64,000 bases of DNA from Alligator mississippiensis (lineage: Eukaryota; Chordata; Crocodylia; Alligatoridae): assembly GCF_030867095.1 (NCBI RefSeq), contig NC_081831.1, positions 64,556,716 to 64,620,715 of the forward strand, read 5' to 3'. The notes under the pieces were generated by a model. The model was not told the origin of the DNA, searched no databases, and worked only from the letters and a program-made list of their open reading frames with translations. Positions 48,390 through 64,000 of the stretch are shown piece by piece. A program made the position numbers and the translations under genes. Positions within the stretch are counted from its first letter, which is position 1. Every line of letters starts with the position of its first letter.

Positions 48390-49280
48390 ATAAATTGCAC
48401 TATTGCATGCTCTCTATCAATCAGTAGCTACAATCGGACACCAAGGAAATATTTTCAAAACATGTACCTTGGATAGTAGCATGAAGGGTGCTGATTGTCA
48501 CCTTAAGATGACATGGAGTTATATTCTTCACCCTATATTCTCTGAACTTTTAATATCAGTGGTGGTTACTTATCCCAAGAAAGAGGGAAGAGTCAGGGAA
48601 ATTCCACTGACCCTTGAATAGGACTTTGACTTTAATTTACTAAGACATAAAACATTAAGTAAGGAGCATTTTAAATTCCTTTTTTTTCACTAGAAAGACT
48701 TCGCTTCCTATATAAAACTCAAAAGAATGATACATAGACTGTAAACAGCACTTTTGCATTGTTGTGTTTCTCCAGGGCCAAGTCAAATGAGGCTATGGCC
48801 TCTGGAACCCGGCATAATGCAAACAACAATATAATCGATTACCCTCCCCCATTCAAGTGGCCTACCCTGCCTTTCTTTCACTTTAAATAATCCCCTGAAT
48901 CTTTCCCAAATAGGTAAAAAATATGAAAATAACAATACTTCCAAATACAGAGTACAGTAAACTAGAGTTTAAGGATGAACAAGGTACTTAAAAAGTAAAC
49001 ACATTACAACCCTAGGAAGTTGAGCTGAAGTTCAGTTAAAAAAAAAAACAAATCCTCCATATAGGTCTAAAAATACATAGTTGAGGAACATAAACTACCT
49101 TCATTATATCTTGTAGTGAGGCCATGCAATAACCATGTAATTGTAGTGTTTGTAGTGCCAGATTAGAATAGACTGATTTAAAAAAGTCTATTCTATTTAA
49201 AACTTCCTATGTCTATTCTTCCTATGTCTATGTCTATTCGATTTAAAACTTCCTTTCTGGTGTCACTGATGAGAAGAGCA

Positions 49281-49374
49281 CAGGGTTTTCTGCCATTTTG
49301 GCACTCCGGCACCTTCCGAGATAGGCATTGTGGTGTTTTTCGGCACTCCGGCCAAAACACGTTGCCTACCCCTG
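49281..49374. repeat. Short hAT-like fragment
   Basis: The segment contains two TTGGCACTCCGGC-type units and ends CGTTGCCTACCCCTG, the CAGGGGTAGGCAAC terminus in reverse. The left end CAGGGTTTTCTGCC is degenerate. Just before it (49192-49235) TTCCTATGTCTA is repeated in tandem. Confidence 0.45.
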
Positions 49375-50270
49375 TACTACACATTGCAGTGTAATATTGC
49401 AATGTTGGGTAGGTGTTGTCAGCTGTCAAGTGGGAATCAGAAATTAATGACGTTACAAACCTTCTGACCTGGGAAATACTTCTGCCAACTCTGCTGTAAA
49501 ACACTCATCTACTGGTTTAAAGTAGTATCAGAGACAGAAACACCACTGCAAGATGGGCAATATCAACAGAGTATCTAATTATGTACAGTCTTAACAAAGT
49601 CAAGCAATGCATAGCAAGTGTTGCAGTGAGTGAACAAAGGGAGAAAGCAATTAGTTTCCTTTAACTTAATTAGCATTCTGCAGGTACTGGGCTGGAAACA
49701 CATAACTAAGGACAGCATTTTTAAACTGTTTCACTGATTGTCTTGAAACACTTCCAAAGCTTTTTCTTCTGCTCAGTAATAGCTAACATACAGGCTGGGA
49801 CAGCAATGCCAGCTCTTTTCTTCCAGAGAGGGCATGGTGGCCAAAAAGACAGCAGGGTTACATCACATGCAGTTATATTTTCAATAGCACCACAAGTCCT
49901 TAACTTCCTTGCAAACAGTCCACAAGAGCTGCCAAAGATCTAATCCTATAGTACAAATGCATCGTACCAGCTTTCCCCTTTTTCTCCCTGGGCAGTGCTT
50001 TTTGTGCTATGACTAACAGATAGTTATTTGTGTCTTTTGACTTTGGGGCTAGCTAACAGACAAAAAAGATTGTGTTGAGCTCACCTTATTTTATTATAAC
50101 TTTGACCCCATTGTGCAGCTGATACTAAAATAAAGGTCAGTATCTTACCAGCATTCCTGGATATCACACCTTTGTTACAAAACTATTTCAAGGTTTCTTT
50201 CAAAGGACTGCGATAGTAATATAGGATAAGTAAAACACACAAAACCCTACCCCTAGAAACTTCATTGCTT

Positions 50271-50706
50271 GTACACATGGGGCATATCCCCACGAGCACA
50301 CGTGCGATTTGCAGTGCCACAAACCTGCCTATGGGGCCACAAACCACATACACCACATGTGTGTGCATTGGCCGTGCTGCTAATTTGCAGTGCCACAGGT
50401 TTTTTTGACACCAGGAGATCTTGATGTTAAAAAAAAGCGCAACAAAAAAAGCATCACAACACACATGGCTGCAACATGCACTGCCAGTAACTGGAGCCTG
50501 CTTGTCCAAAGCCATGCTCCGGTTGTCAGCCAGGCTCCGCGTGCCTGGATTGTCACCACTGCAGCCCCAGGAGGCCCCTAAGGCCACAGGCAAAGCTCTG
50601 GAGCCAGGCCAGGCGCTGGTCCCAGCCTCCCCTACCCCACCCAGGACAATTTGCTGCATGCCAGAGCATGGGTGCAGGGGCATGCCTGGGGACATGCCCA
50701 CACTGT
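50271..50706. repeat. Possible MITE with GGGCATATCCCC / GGGGACATGCCC ends
   Basis: GGGGCATATCCCCACGAGC on the left is roughly inverted in CCTGGGGACATGCCCACAC on the right. Within it a TTTGCAGTGCCACA motif is repeated (50308, 50390). The interior is GC-richer than the flanks. Ends and duplication are not exact. Confidence 0.4.
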
Positions 50707-51040
50707 TTTAATTTAGTTTTTGTGGCATTCATTTTTAAACAGGACATATCTCTTTCATCTTCAGCAAAAGTTAGTTGATATCTTCTGCCATACAAAGCAT
50801 TTCTTTCTGGTTTGTCTGTGCCAAATATCCATTACTTGCCTGTGAGAAGAAGAAATCTGGCAAGAGTGGGAGATCAATTGATCAAACAATCCAAAACATA
50901 AAACTTTCCATGTCTTTTAAAAAAAATACATCCTTCTAGAAATAATCTTATGTATGAAGAAAACTTTCCAAACATCAGTGATTACAGCACTGTTTTCATG
51001 AACAAGCAGCAAGACAGCTCAACACCCTTGCTTCTACGAA

Positions 51041-51625
51041 GGCAGGGCTGTGGCACCTTATAGGCTAGGGATCGGCAAATCTCAGCACACGTGCTGGAGC
51101 ATGGCATGTGAAGACATTTTGCTTGTCACGCCAGCACTCAGGGTGGATGGCGGGGGAGCCGCAAGGGGCCTGATCCCTTTTCCGTGCCGTCTGTTGCCAG
51201 CAATGAGTCGGGCGAGGGTTCCATGGACACTGGTGCAGCTGCTTGCAGCCTCCCCACCACCTGCTGCAAGCAGCCCAGGCTCTGTGGCAGGCTCCAGGGG
51301 CCTGTCCAGAGCCGAAGCCGGCTGTGGTAGGCAGCCAGGGCAAGCAGCTGCACTGGGGTCTGTGGATCCCCAGCCCAGCTCGGTGCTGGTGATGGGTGCA
51401 TACACATCGGGGCAGGTGCTAAGGAAAGAGCCAAGGCTGCACTGTCATGAGAAAGATCAGGCCTTTCGTAGCTCTCTTGCCATCTGCCCCTGGCACACCA
51501 ACATCTTGCAAGCAGACCTTGTGGGGGTTTTTGGCACTTTGACAAAAAATGTTGCAAACCCCTTACAGACTAAGTTGTTCAGAGAGGCATGAGCTTTTGT
51601 AGCCTACAACCTACTTTATCAGTAG
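51041..51625 (+). repeat. Interspersed repeat (GGCACCTTAtagACTAA / GCATGAGCTTTTGTAG type), split by a hAT element
   Basis: Left part GGCAGGGCTGTGGCACCTTA and right part GACTAAGTTGTTCAGAGAGGCATGAGCTTTTGTAGCC... form one repeat once the insertion at 51064-51560 is set aside. The same family occurs at 37061-37152 and, shorter, at 31286-31396. It is probably a fold-back MITE of the type common in turtles and crocodilians. Confidence 0.65.
51064..51560. mobile_element. hAT-type element nested in an older repeat
   Basis: The 497-bp insert is flanked by CCTTATAG (51056-51063) and CCTTACAG (51561-51568), a 7-of-8 target duplication. The left end is GCTAGGGATCGGCAAA and the right end, read in reverse, GGTTTGCAACATT. 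The GC-rich interior has no transposase. It is younger than the repeat that it splits. Confidence 0.72.
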
Positions 51626-51634
51626 GCCATAGCC

Positions 51635-51821
51635 CAGGGGCAGGCAAAATGCAGCCTGCGGGCTGGATGCGGCCTGCCAGGCCATTCTATCTGGCCCATG
51701 GGGGCCCTAAAATAGTTAGAAATGTCATATTTATTTGCCCCTGGCTGCCTGTCATACGGCCCTCAATGGTTTGCCAAAAGTCAGTAAGTGGTCCTCCGCC
51801 TGAAATAATTGCCTGCCCCTC
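51635..51821. mobile_element. hAT-type MITE (CAGGGGCAGGCAAAAT family)
   Basis: The 187-bp element runs from CAGGGGCAGGCAAAATGCAG to GCCTGCCCCTC, good inverted ends. It shares GGCCC...CTGAAATAA(T/C)TG near the right end with the larger element at 39094-40273, so it looks like a short derivative of that family. No clear target duplication remains. Confidence 0.75.
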
Positions 51822-52854
51822 CCAGTATATAGATTAGCTCATGCCTTTCTGAACAAGTTAGTCTATAACAGGATGGGCAAAATGGCAGATCTGGCCAGCA
51901 GCTAGACTCCATTTCCCAGCAGCCTCTGCCCATATCACTGGGGTCAGTTGCCCTGGAGACCCAGGGAGTGGCAGGACCCTGACAGCATGGGGCCAGGGTT
52001 TCCACAGAGACCTGCCCCAGCAGTGGTGGTAGAGCACCCGGCTGGGTGGGAAGCTGCTCCAGGGTTGGAGCTGGGGTCTTGCAGTGCTGACAGTGTGGTC
52101 CAGAGCCAGGGCAGAGCCATGATCCACTGCCTGCATGCCCCTGCCCGGGGCATGAATCTCTGATTCATTTAGTGTGTAAGGTGCATCTCTACCCTGCTTT
52201 CTACCCAGATCTTGTCCCTTCCACCTGTCCTGCCTGGGTAAACTCCCAACAGGAAAGGACAGCCAGCTGAGTTAATTCAGTGAGAATAAAACTTTTCACT
52301 AAATGTTGCTACCAAGGGCTCCTTCATTTTATATATTAACCTCTGGTTTGCCACAGGTATCTAGTACACTGATCAAGCCCTGCATTCTTTGATTCACAAA
52401 TTACATGCTGTGATGCATTTGGACGGGAACAACCACTCAGGCTCCTTTTTAGACTCTTTCCTCTGTATCTTTCATCCCCTCTGAACTCTGCCTTGCCCTG
52501 CAAACTCCTGCTACTTCTCTCAGCTCACCTTCAGCATTATCCCAACAGATGTTCTGCTTCCACAGAGCTTCTCCAAGCTTTAGCACCTCTCCTTTGGATA
52601 AACCATCTTGCTGGCAGTCTGTTAACAATCTTTGCTGTGGCCCTTTCTCCTCCTGACCTTTGCCATTTAGCCAGATTCTGTCTAAACATTTTAGCCTATG
52701 CAAGTAAAAGTGGTGTTTTAAAGGAAATATGTAGCACATCCAGACTCTCTCTTGGATGTAGCACACCCAAATCTCTCTAATCAAGACAGCCACTCTCATT
52801 AAGTAGGGAACTTACTGGTAAATGTACCTTGAAAAACGTAAGAATAAGCTATAG

Positions 52855-53154
52855 TAGTGGTTCTCAACCTCTTTAGGCTTCAGGCACTCCTCGTTAGCTC
52901 AAGAACTTCTTGGAAAATGCCAGCTCTTAGTTTTGTTTGCTTGGAGAAAATGAAAAGCGCTATTCTTCTGTTGTGAAGGACTCAGAAAGACCACAGCAGG
53001 GTAAAAGGGTTGTAATGCTGTGCATCCCTCTTTGAAATCTTTAGGTTCACTTTGCAAATTATGTTTGCACCCCTCACAGTGCTCCTGTTGTGGCACTCTT
53101 GAAAGTCTCTCAAGGCACCCCACGGTGCTGCAGCCACCTGGCTAAGAATCATGG
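52855..53154. mobile_element. hAT-type MITE (CAGTGGTTCTC family), copy C
   Basis: The copy begins TAGTGGTTCTCAACCTCTTT, contains GGAAAATGCCAGCTCTTAG, and ends CTCAAGGCACCCC...TAAGAATCATG. Flanks AGCTATAG and AGCTTTAC match at 6 of 8. It has the same orientation as copies A and B. Confidence 0.8.
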
Positions 53155-53299
53155 AGCTTTACACACATTACCCATGTCCAGGACCCAAACTGCTGCAGGA
53201 GAAGCCCTGGCTGCCCCATAACCTGCTCAGTGCCCCATGTGATAAAAAAATAATCCAATGTATGTATATTTTTGTCATATTAGAACTAAAATGTCCATA

Positions 53300-53495
53300 C
53301 AGGCAACCTCCCACTTAATTGGCATTAAGCAAAACCAAAAGTATTTGACGATCCAAGATGATGACCGCAAGTGTTTTCAATGACCCAATATGCCAACCAC
53401 AAGCGTAATAACGAAACTTGTTAAGTGAAATCAGGTATCCATTTAAAACGAGCGTTACAGCACTAAGCCAAACAGCGCTAAGCTGGGGTTGCCTG
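53300..53495. mobile_element. Pogo/Tigger-like MITE, TA target duplication
   Basis: The 196-bp element begins CAGGCAACCTCCCACTTAA and ends GCTGGGGTTGCCTG, flanked by TA on both sides (53298-53299, 53496-53497). CAGGCA..CCTC termini are typical of Tigger-group elements. No coding sequence is seen. Confidence 0.75.
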
Positions 53496-53541
53496 TATTA
53501 AGAGTCATTTCCCCATAGCTCCTTTATCTACTAACTGATTA

Positions 53542-54106
53542 CAGGCAGTGACACAATAGGTTCCTAAAAACCTCATCTCAAGTCAAAACGTTGTAACTTG
53601 GAACCGATTTTCCCCATAGGAAACAACGTTATAAATGTGGGATTAGTTCCTGAACCAAGGATACCCTATTTTCACCAAAAATAATCTAGAATTTTGTACC
53701 TAATGAATTACAGATGAGTAATATAGCCATATTAATGTATTTTTATTGTAAATAGCAATCATACTGATTTGGAAGGACCTCTTTGTGGTGACTTTGCTGG
53801 ACTTTTTGAAGGGCTCTTGGTTGGACTTTTTGAAGGGCTCTTGGTTGGAGTCTTCTCAGGAGTCTCGGCTGCAGGTTTTTCTGGAGTCTTGTCTGCTTTC
53901 TTAAAGAAAGTGTCCAAGGAAGTTTGGACAGATGTTCTCCAGGGAGATGAGCGATGCAGAAAACTTGTTTGCTGACATGGCATTGCGTTGGATCAAGCGT
54001 TGTAAAGTCGAAACTGACATCAGGAAGTTGAAACAGGGTGTCAATTTATAAATGTTGTAAGTGCAAAACCTTGTAACTCGAAACTTCGTAAGTCGAGGGC
54101 TGCCTG
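53542..54106 (-). mobile_element. Pogo/Tigger-like element with a remnant of transposase C-terminus
   Basis: The ends are CAGGCAGTGACACAATAGG and, read in reverse, CAGGCAGCCCTCGACTTACG, with TA duplications at 53540-53541 and 54107-54108. Subterminal motifs AACTCGAAAC and GTAACTTGGAACCG are inverted repeats. On the minus strand, 53759-53983 encodes TSLDTFFKKADKTPEKP followed by repeated KSPSKSPTKSP units and a stop. This resembles the tail of a Tigger-type transposase, but that family match is from memory. The DNA-binding and DDE domains are absent. Confidence 0.7.
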
Positions 54107-54251
54107 TATTATAAAACTTGATATTGAGTAAGTTTGTGGGGTTTTTTTCTTATTTAGACGCCGCCTCCTATTGTGAGGCCCTAAGCTGTCCTTTTAGTAG
54201 CTTAAGCCTAAACCCCACACAACATTGGGTGCTGCTGCTGGATGCACCTGA

Positions 54252-60578
<6,327 letters not shown>

Positions 60579-60633
60579 GTTTGGCTTGAGCAACAAGTTT
60601 GACACAGAATTTCCTTCTGTTCTGACAGGGAAG
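60579..60633 (+). CDS. CHIC1: CHIC1: exon 2
   Basis: This 55-bp exon supplies the last base of a Val codon, then FGLSNKFDTEFPSVLTGK, identical as far as I recall to the human CHIC1 segment. The acceptor is GTCTTCAAG|G and the donor is GGGAAG|GTAAGT. Exon 1 plus exon 2 give exactly 72 codons with no break, so the phases agree. The following exon, which should begin VAPEEFKT and lead to the Cys-rich hydrophobic segment, was not found before base 64000. The gene is therefore cut by the window edge. Confidence 0.95.
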
Positions 60634-63600
60634 GTAAGTCTGAGTTTGCACTAAAATTTTAAATTTGAAGGGCATACTTCATTAACTAGTTTGGGTGTTA
60701 CCCATGTCTAGAAGCATGTTTTTGGGTTCAGATAAAATCAATTTAAAGTAAATTGTGACAGAAGATGATTAACAACTGTCTACTGCTATGTCCTATATGA
60801 AATGAGTTGGTGTTTGCCAACCAGTTCCTACTGTACATGTGTGCATCAGAAAAACTGCTTGCTGCAGTTTGTGTCATTGACAGTCTTAGCACAGAAAGCC
60901 CCAGGACTAGCCCGAGGTACATAAGCAGTCCACATCGAACTAGGACTGGCCCCGAGCATCTGGAATCCAGAAAACTGCTTGTTGTGTAAATTAAATAACT
61001 CACGTTACCGGGGCTTTCTGCCAAGCATCACCCAATTCATTTTTGGACAGTTTGTGAAAAGAAAAGTCTTTTTCTTAAATATAGTGAGAAGGAGTGGAAA
61101 GCAAGCCATCTTGCAGCTTTTCATGTAAGGCTGAAAACGGAAGTGCTTTGAATTATTTTCTAAATGCTGTATAGCTCCAGTTATTCAGTTACTGTTTAGT
61201 AGTGATGATCTTTCACAGAAAGCAAATCAGAAAGAGGTTACTGCTGTGCTGAAGGAAATTTCCTAGCATACTGTCCCTGAGATTAGCAAGAACCTCTTTT
61301 TCAAATGATAGCCATCTGTTAATGAAATGTGGCAGTAGCTTTCTTTATTCTTCCTTTAAATGCTTTTATTTGTGTGTTCCTCTGCTTCGGACTTATGATT
61401 CTTTACTCCAGCTTTCTGGATTATTCTCCCCTTTTGTTCCTCCTTATTGCTGAAATGTTTCACTCTCCCAGTTTTCACCCCATATCATTCCTCATCTCTC
61501 TTTTCCAAAACAGATGCAGAGGAAAAATTTCAGGATTTGTTATTTTCCGTAATCACATAGCATGCAGTTAAGGCTTCACACTGCCTCTGCAGTCTTCTTG
61601 CAGTCACTGTTGAGTCATATTAACGTAGTACTGAAATGCATCTAGATGGCATCCTCTGTCTGGTTCTGACAGATCCATCTGTTTTTTCCCCTTGGTATTT
61701 TTTTTTCGCCTTAAACACAGTGATTACAATACTTGAGGTAAAAATCTGTCCAACGTTGTTTGGCAATCCAATTAAAATGATAAAGAAACAGATTACACCC
61801 CCCTGCTCTCCCCACCAATGTGTTAAAAGGCAACCTGGTAATTCTGGGCCTGATCCAAGATCCCACTAAAGTCAAAGGAAAGGATATTATTATCTTTATT
61901 GGGCTTTGAATTGGAACCTATAGCTGGACTTTTGTCACCTGTTTTTTCAAGGGTTCTCTTCCATCTTGAGGTAAATGTTCAGGTTCAGTTCTGAGGTAAA
62001 GCCACAAATTAAACATGATTTAAAAAAGAATGTGAACATTCAATGGATATTTCAAAGAAGTATAATTTTCTATAATTGAAGCTGCAACTGTAGAAGATAT
62101 CTCCTAAGTAATAAATATGAAGGTATTAAAATAGAATTCAATAACTTTACATTTTGAATAAAAAAAAAAAAACCCTTATAGAAACCTTAATTTCTCTCAC
62201 TTTTCCCCTCAGTGAGGTTTCCAGCACTATTTGGCCAGTGAGCATTTGATTTTTTTTTTTCCTATGGATTTTCATCTTCACTCAAAGATCTTGCTATAGG
62301 ATTTTGTGGCTAAATTCTAAATATGGTAGTTTTGTAGATTTGCTCAGTTTGATTTTTTCAGTACTTTGTTTAAACAATTTTTAAATAATCTTTAACTCCT
62401 AGGCCTATAGGTTTAGGGAACAGGAGGTTTCTTGATTATCAAGAAGACTAAACTAAGCTAGAAAAGTACTATTCATGATATATGGCCCAATGGCATGCAC
62501 AGCTCCAGGTGACAAGAAAATGACAGAGCCAGTGAACCTTAAGGAAGAAAGTGGAGCTTCCTGCCCTGATCTTAAAACAATAAGGAGATTAGTGTGCAAG
62601 GCAGGGAAGTGTAAGTCATAAAATGTACCCTTGGTATTGTGATCCAACAGGACATGTGATGGATAGAGTTTGTGATCATGATGATTGAAGGAGGCAGATC
62701 AGGCCTGCTGGGCTTTGCTTGCTCTCTTCCTCTGTTTGCAGATTCTCTTGCATCCTGTTGTAAAGTATTATGACACCCTCCTCCTTTTATGTTTTTTTAA
62801 GGCCTAAAAGGAACTAATGTCTTTTTACAATGTGTACTGCACGGCCAGAAGCTGTGTACTTATCTTTCTTTTCAAGACACAAACAAACTCTTCAAGTAAC
62901 TTTCCAAATATCTCAGACCCAGAGTTTCTTAATTAAGTTTGCTCTGCAGGCAAGAGCTGGTAAATTCTGTATTGGGAATTAACTAGAAACTTTCAGATTA
63001 ATGTTTCAAAGCTACAGGTTCAGATAGGAAAAAAATTTAAGACTGTGGAAGTAACTTGAGGAAGATCCACTTAGAAGTATATGTTCTGAAGGGCATCTTA
63101 CCAATAATTTGGCACTAGATTGTTTATCTTGCTGAAATATGGCCGTTATTGATTACTTGATGTAAAAAATGCCAAGTCTTGGTAGGGTTACAAAAGAATC
63201 TCAGATATGTAGTGGCTTTTAACAAATTCCTCTGTCAGCTCAAAATAACCTGGTGTGAGTACTCAGGATAAAATTGGACTTTAAATTCATGTCCTTCCTG
63301 TTAACAAGTATTGTGTTCTTAATTGAAGAATTTGTGACTGTGTTGCTGAGCTGTTGTTAAGGTATAAACAGGACTTTCTAATAAAGATGAACTAATGCTC
63401 ATCAAGACTTAAGTGTTTTGATTGGAGGAGGGGAGGTGAAAGTATCGCAGATCTACAAGAATATTTCGTCATTTCTTGGTTTTCCAAACTGGTGGTTGTC
63501 ATCCTTATTGTACAATCATTTTAACACAACAAATTGAAACTGAAGTATGTTACACCAAAATTAAATGTTGTGGATTAGAAGCAAGCAACATTTAGTTTCA

Positions 63601-64000
63601 GTTCCATAGTACAAGAGTGAACTGCTGGAAGTCTAGCTCGTGTATTTTCTGTTAGGGCTTTATTTGGTGTCCTCTTTTTCCTGTGCAATCCAGAAAAAGC
63701 AGACTGATCTGTCTAGCTGTTTATACTGTCTTTTCCCATGGCATCTGAGCTCATCAAGGCCATTTCACATGAATAATATTAAGATGCCATTTTATTCAGA
63801 AAATCAACTTTCATAGAAATGGCACAGAAATACTGGAATCCTGTGATTCTCATGTATTCTTTATTTGATGCCTTCAGTTTTCCAATGTGATTTATTTTTT
63901 CTTCTTGTCAGCTCTGCAAAATCAACCTGCAGTCTCAATAGCAAGCTAAGTCCTTGTTTCCCTCTTGGGTATTATTGCTACAATTAATAATAATAAAGGT
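60634..64000 (+). other. Intron 2 of CHIC1 (5' part)
   Basis: The intron begins GTAAGT and continues past the window end. A possible MITE with AGAAAGCCCC / GGGGCTTTCT inverted ends lies at about 60893-61021. Poly(A) and poly(T) runs occur near 62160 and 62250. No further CHIC1 exon is seen. Confidence 0.7.

Noticed and set aside
49201-49240. Possible CRISPR-like short repeats (TTCCTATGTCTA)
   Set aside because: These are three slipped copies of a 12-bp unit without spacers in vertebrate DNA; it is simple tandem repetition.

Overview
This is vertebrate genomic DNA: widely spaced small exons with GT/AG introns, one CpG island, and dense old transposon fossils. The genes and repeats point to a sauropsid, most likely a crocodilian, with a turtle as the alternative. 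The repeats are abundant hAT-type MITEs, fold-back elements with 'TTGGTCTAATAAAAGATA' ends, CR1-type LINE tails and MIR/CORE-SINE-like fragments. No tool was available, so the organism call is inference.

There are three genes, all on the + strand. (1) A CDX4-like homeobox gene, here called copy 1. Only its homeobox exon 2 (6771-6916) and terminal exon 3 (13031-13285) are inside; exon 1 should lie left of base 1. (2) A complete three-exon CDX4 (copy 2; 25881-26310, 31974-32119, 34663-34869; 260 aa) ending in the typical CDX4 tail QQVIVSE. (3) The start of CHIC1 (exon 1 54579-54739, exon 2 60579-60633) with a CpG-island promoter carrying three NRF1-type sites; its remaining exons lie beyond base 64000. 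CDX4 next to CHIC1 is the order known in mammals (human Xq13), so the locus identity is firm.

The unusual point is that CDX4 is present as a direct tandem pair about 25 kb apart. The copies share exon phases, homeodomain and C-terminal motifs, and also two blocks of intron 1. One 225-bp block (1712-1936 and 29778-30002) differs at only about 9 positions by my count. The homeobox exons themselves differ at about 17 of 146. A noncoding block better kept than the homeobox suggests a duplicated enhancer or gene conversion.

Layout: 1-6770, intron 1 of copy 1, expanded by repeats; 6917-13030, its intron 2; 13286-25880, spacer with a LINE split by a hAT element, then the copy 2 promoter; 25881-34869, copy 2; 34870-54420, repeat-rich spacer with large GC-rich hAT insertions; 54420-64000, CHIC1 island, exons and introns. 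I saw no retroviral or Polinton-like element, CRISPR array or structural RNA gene.
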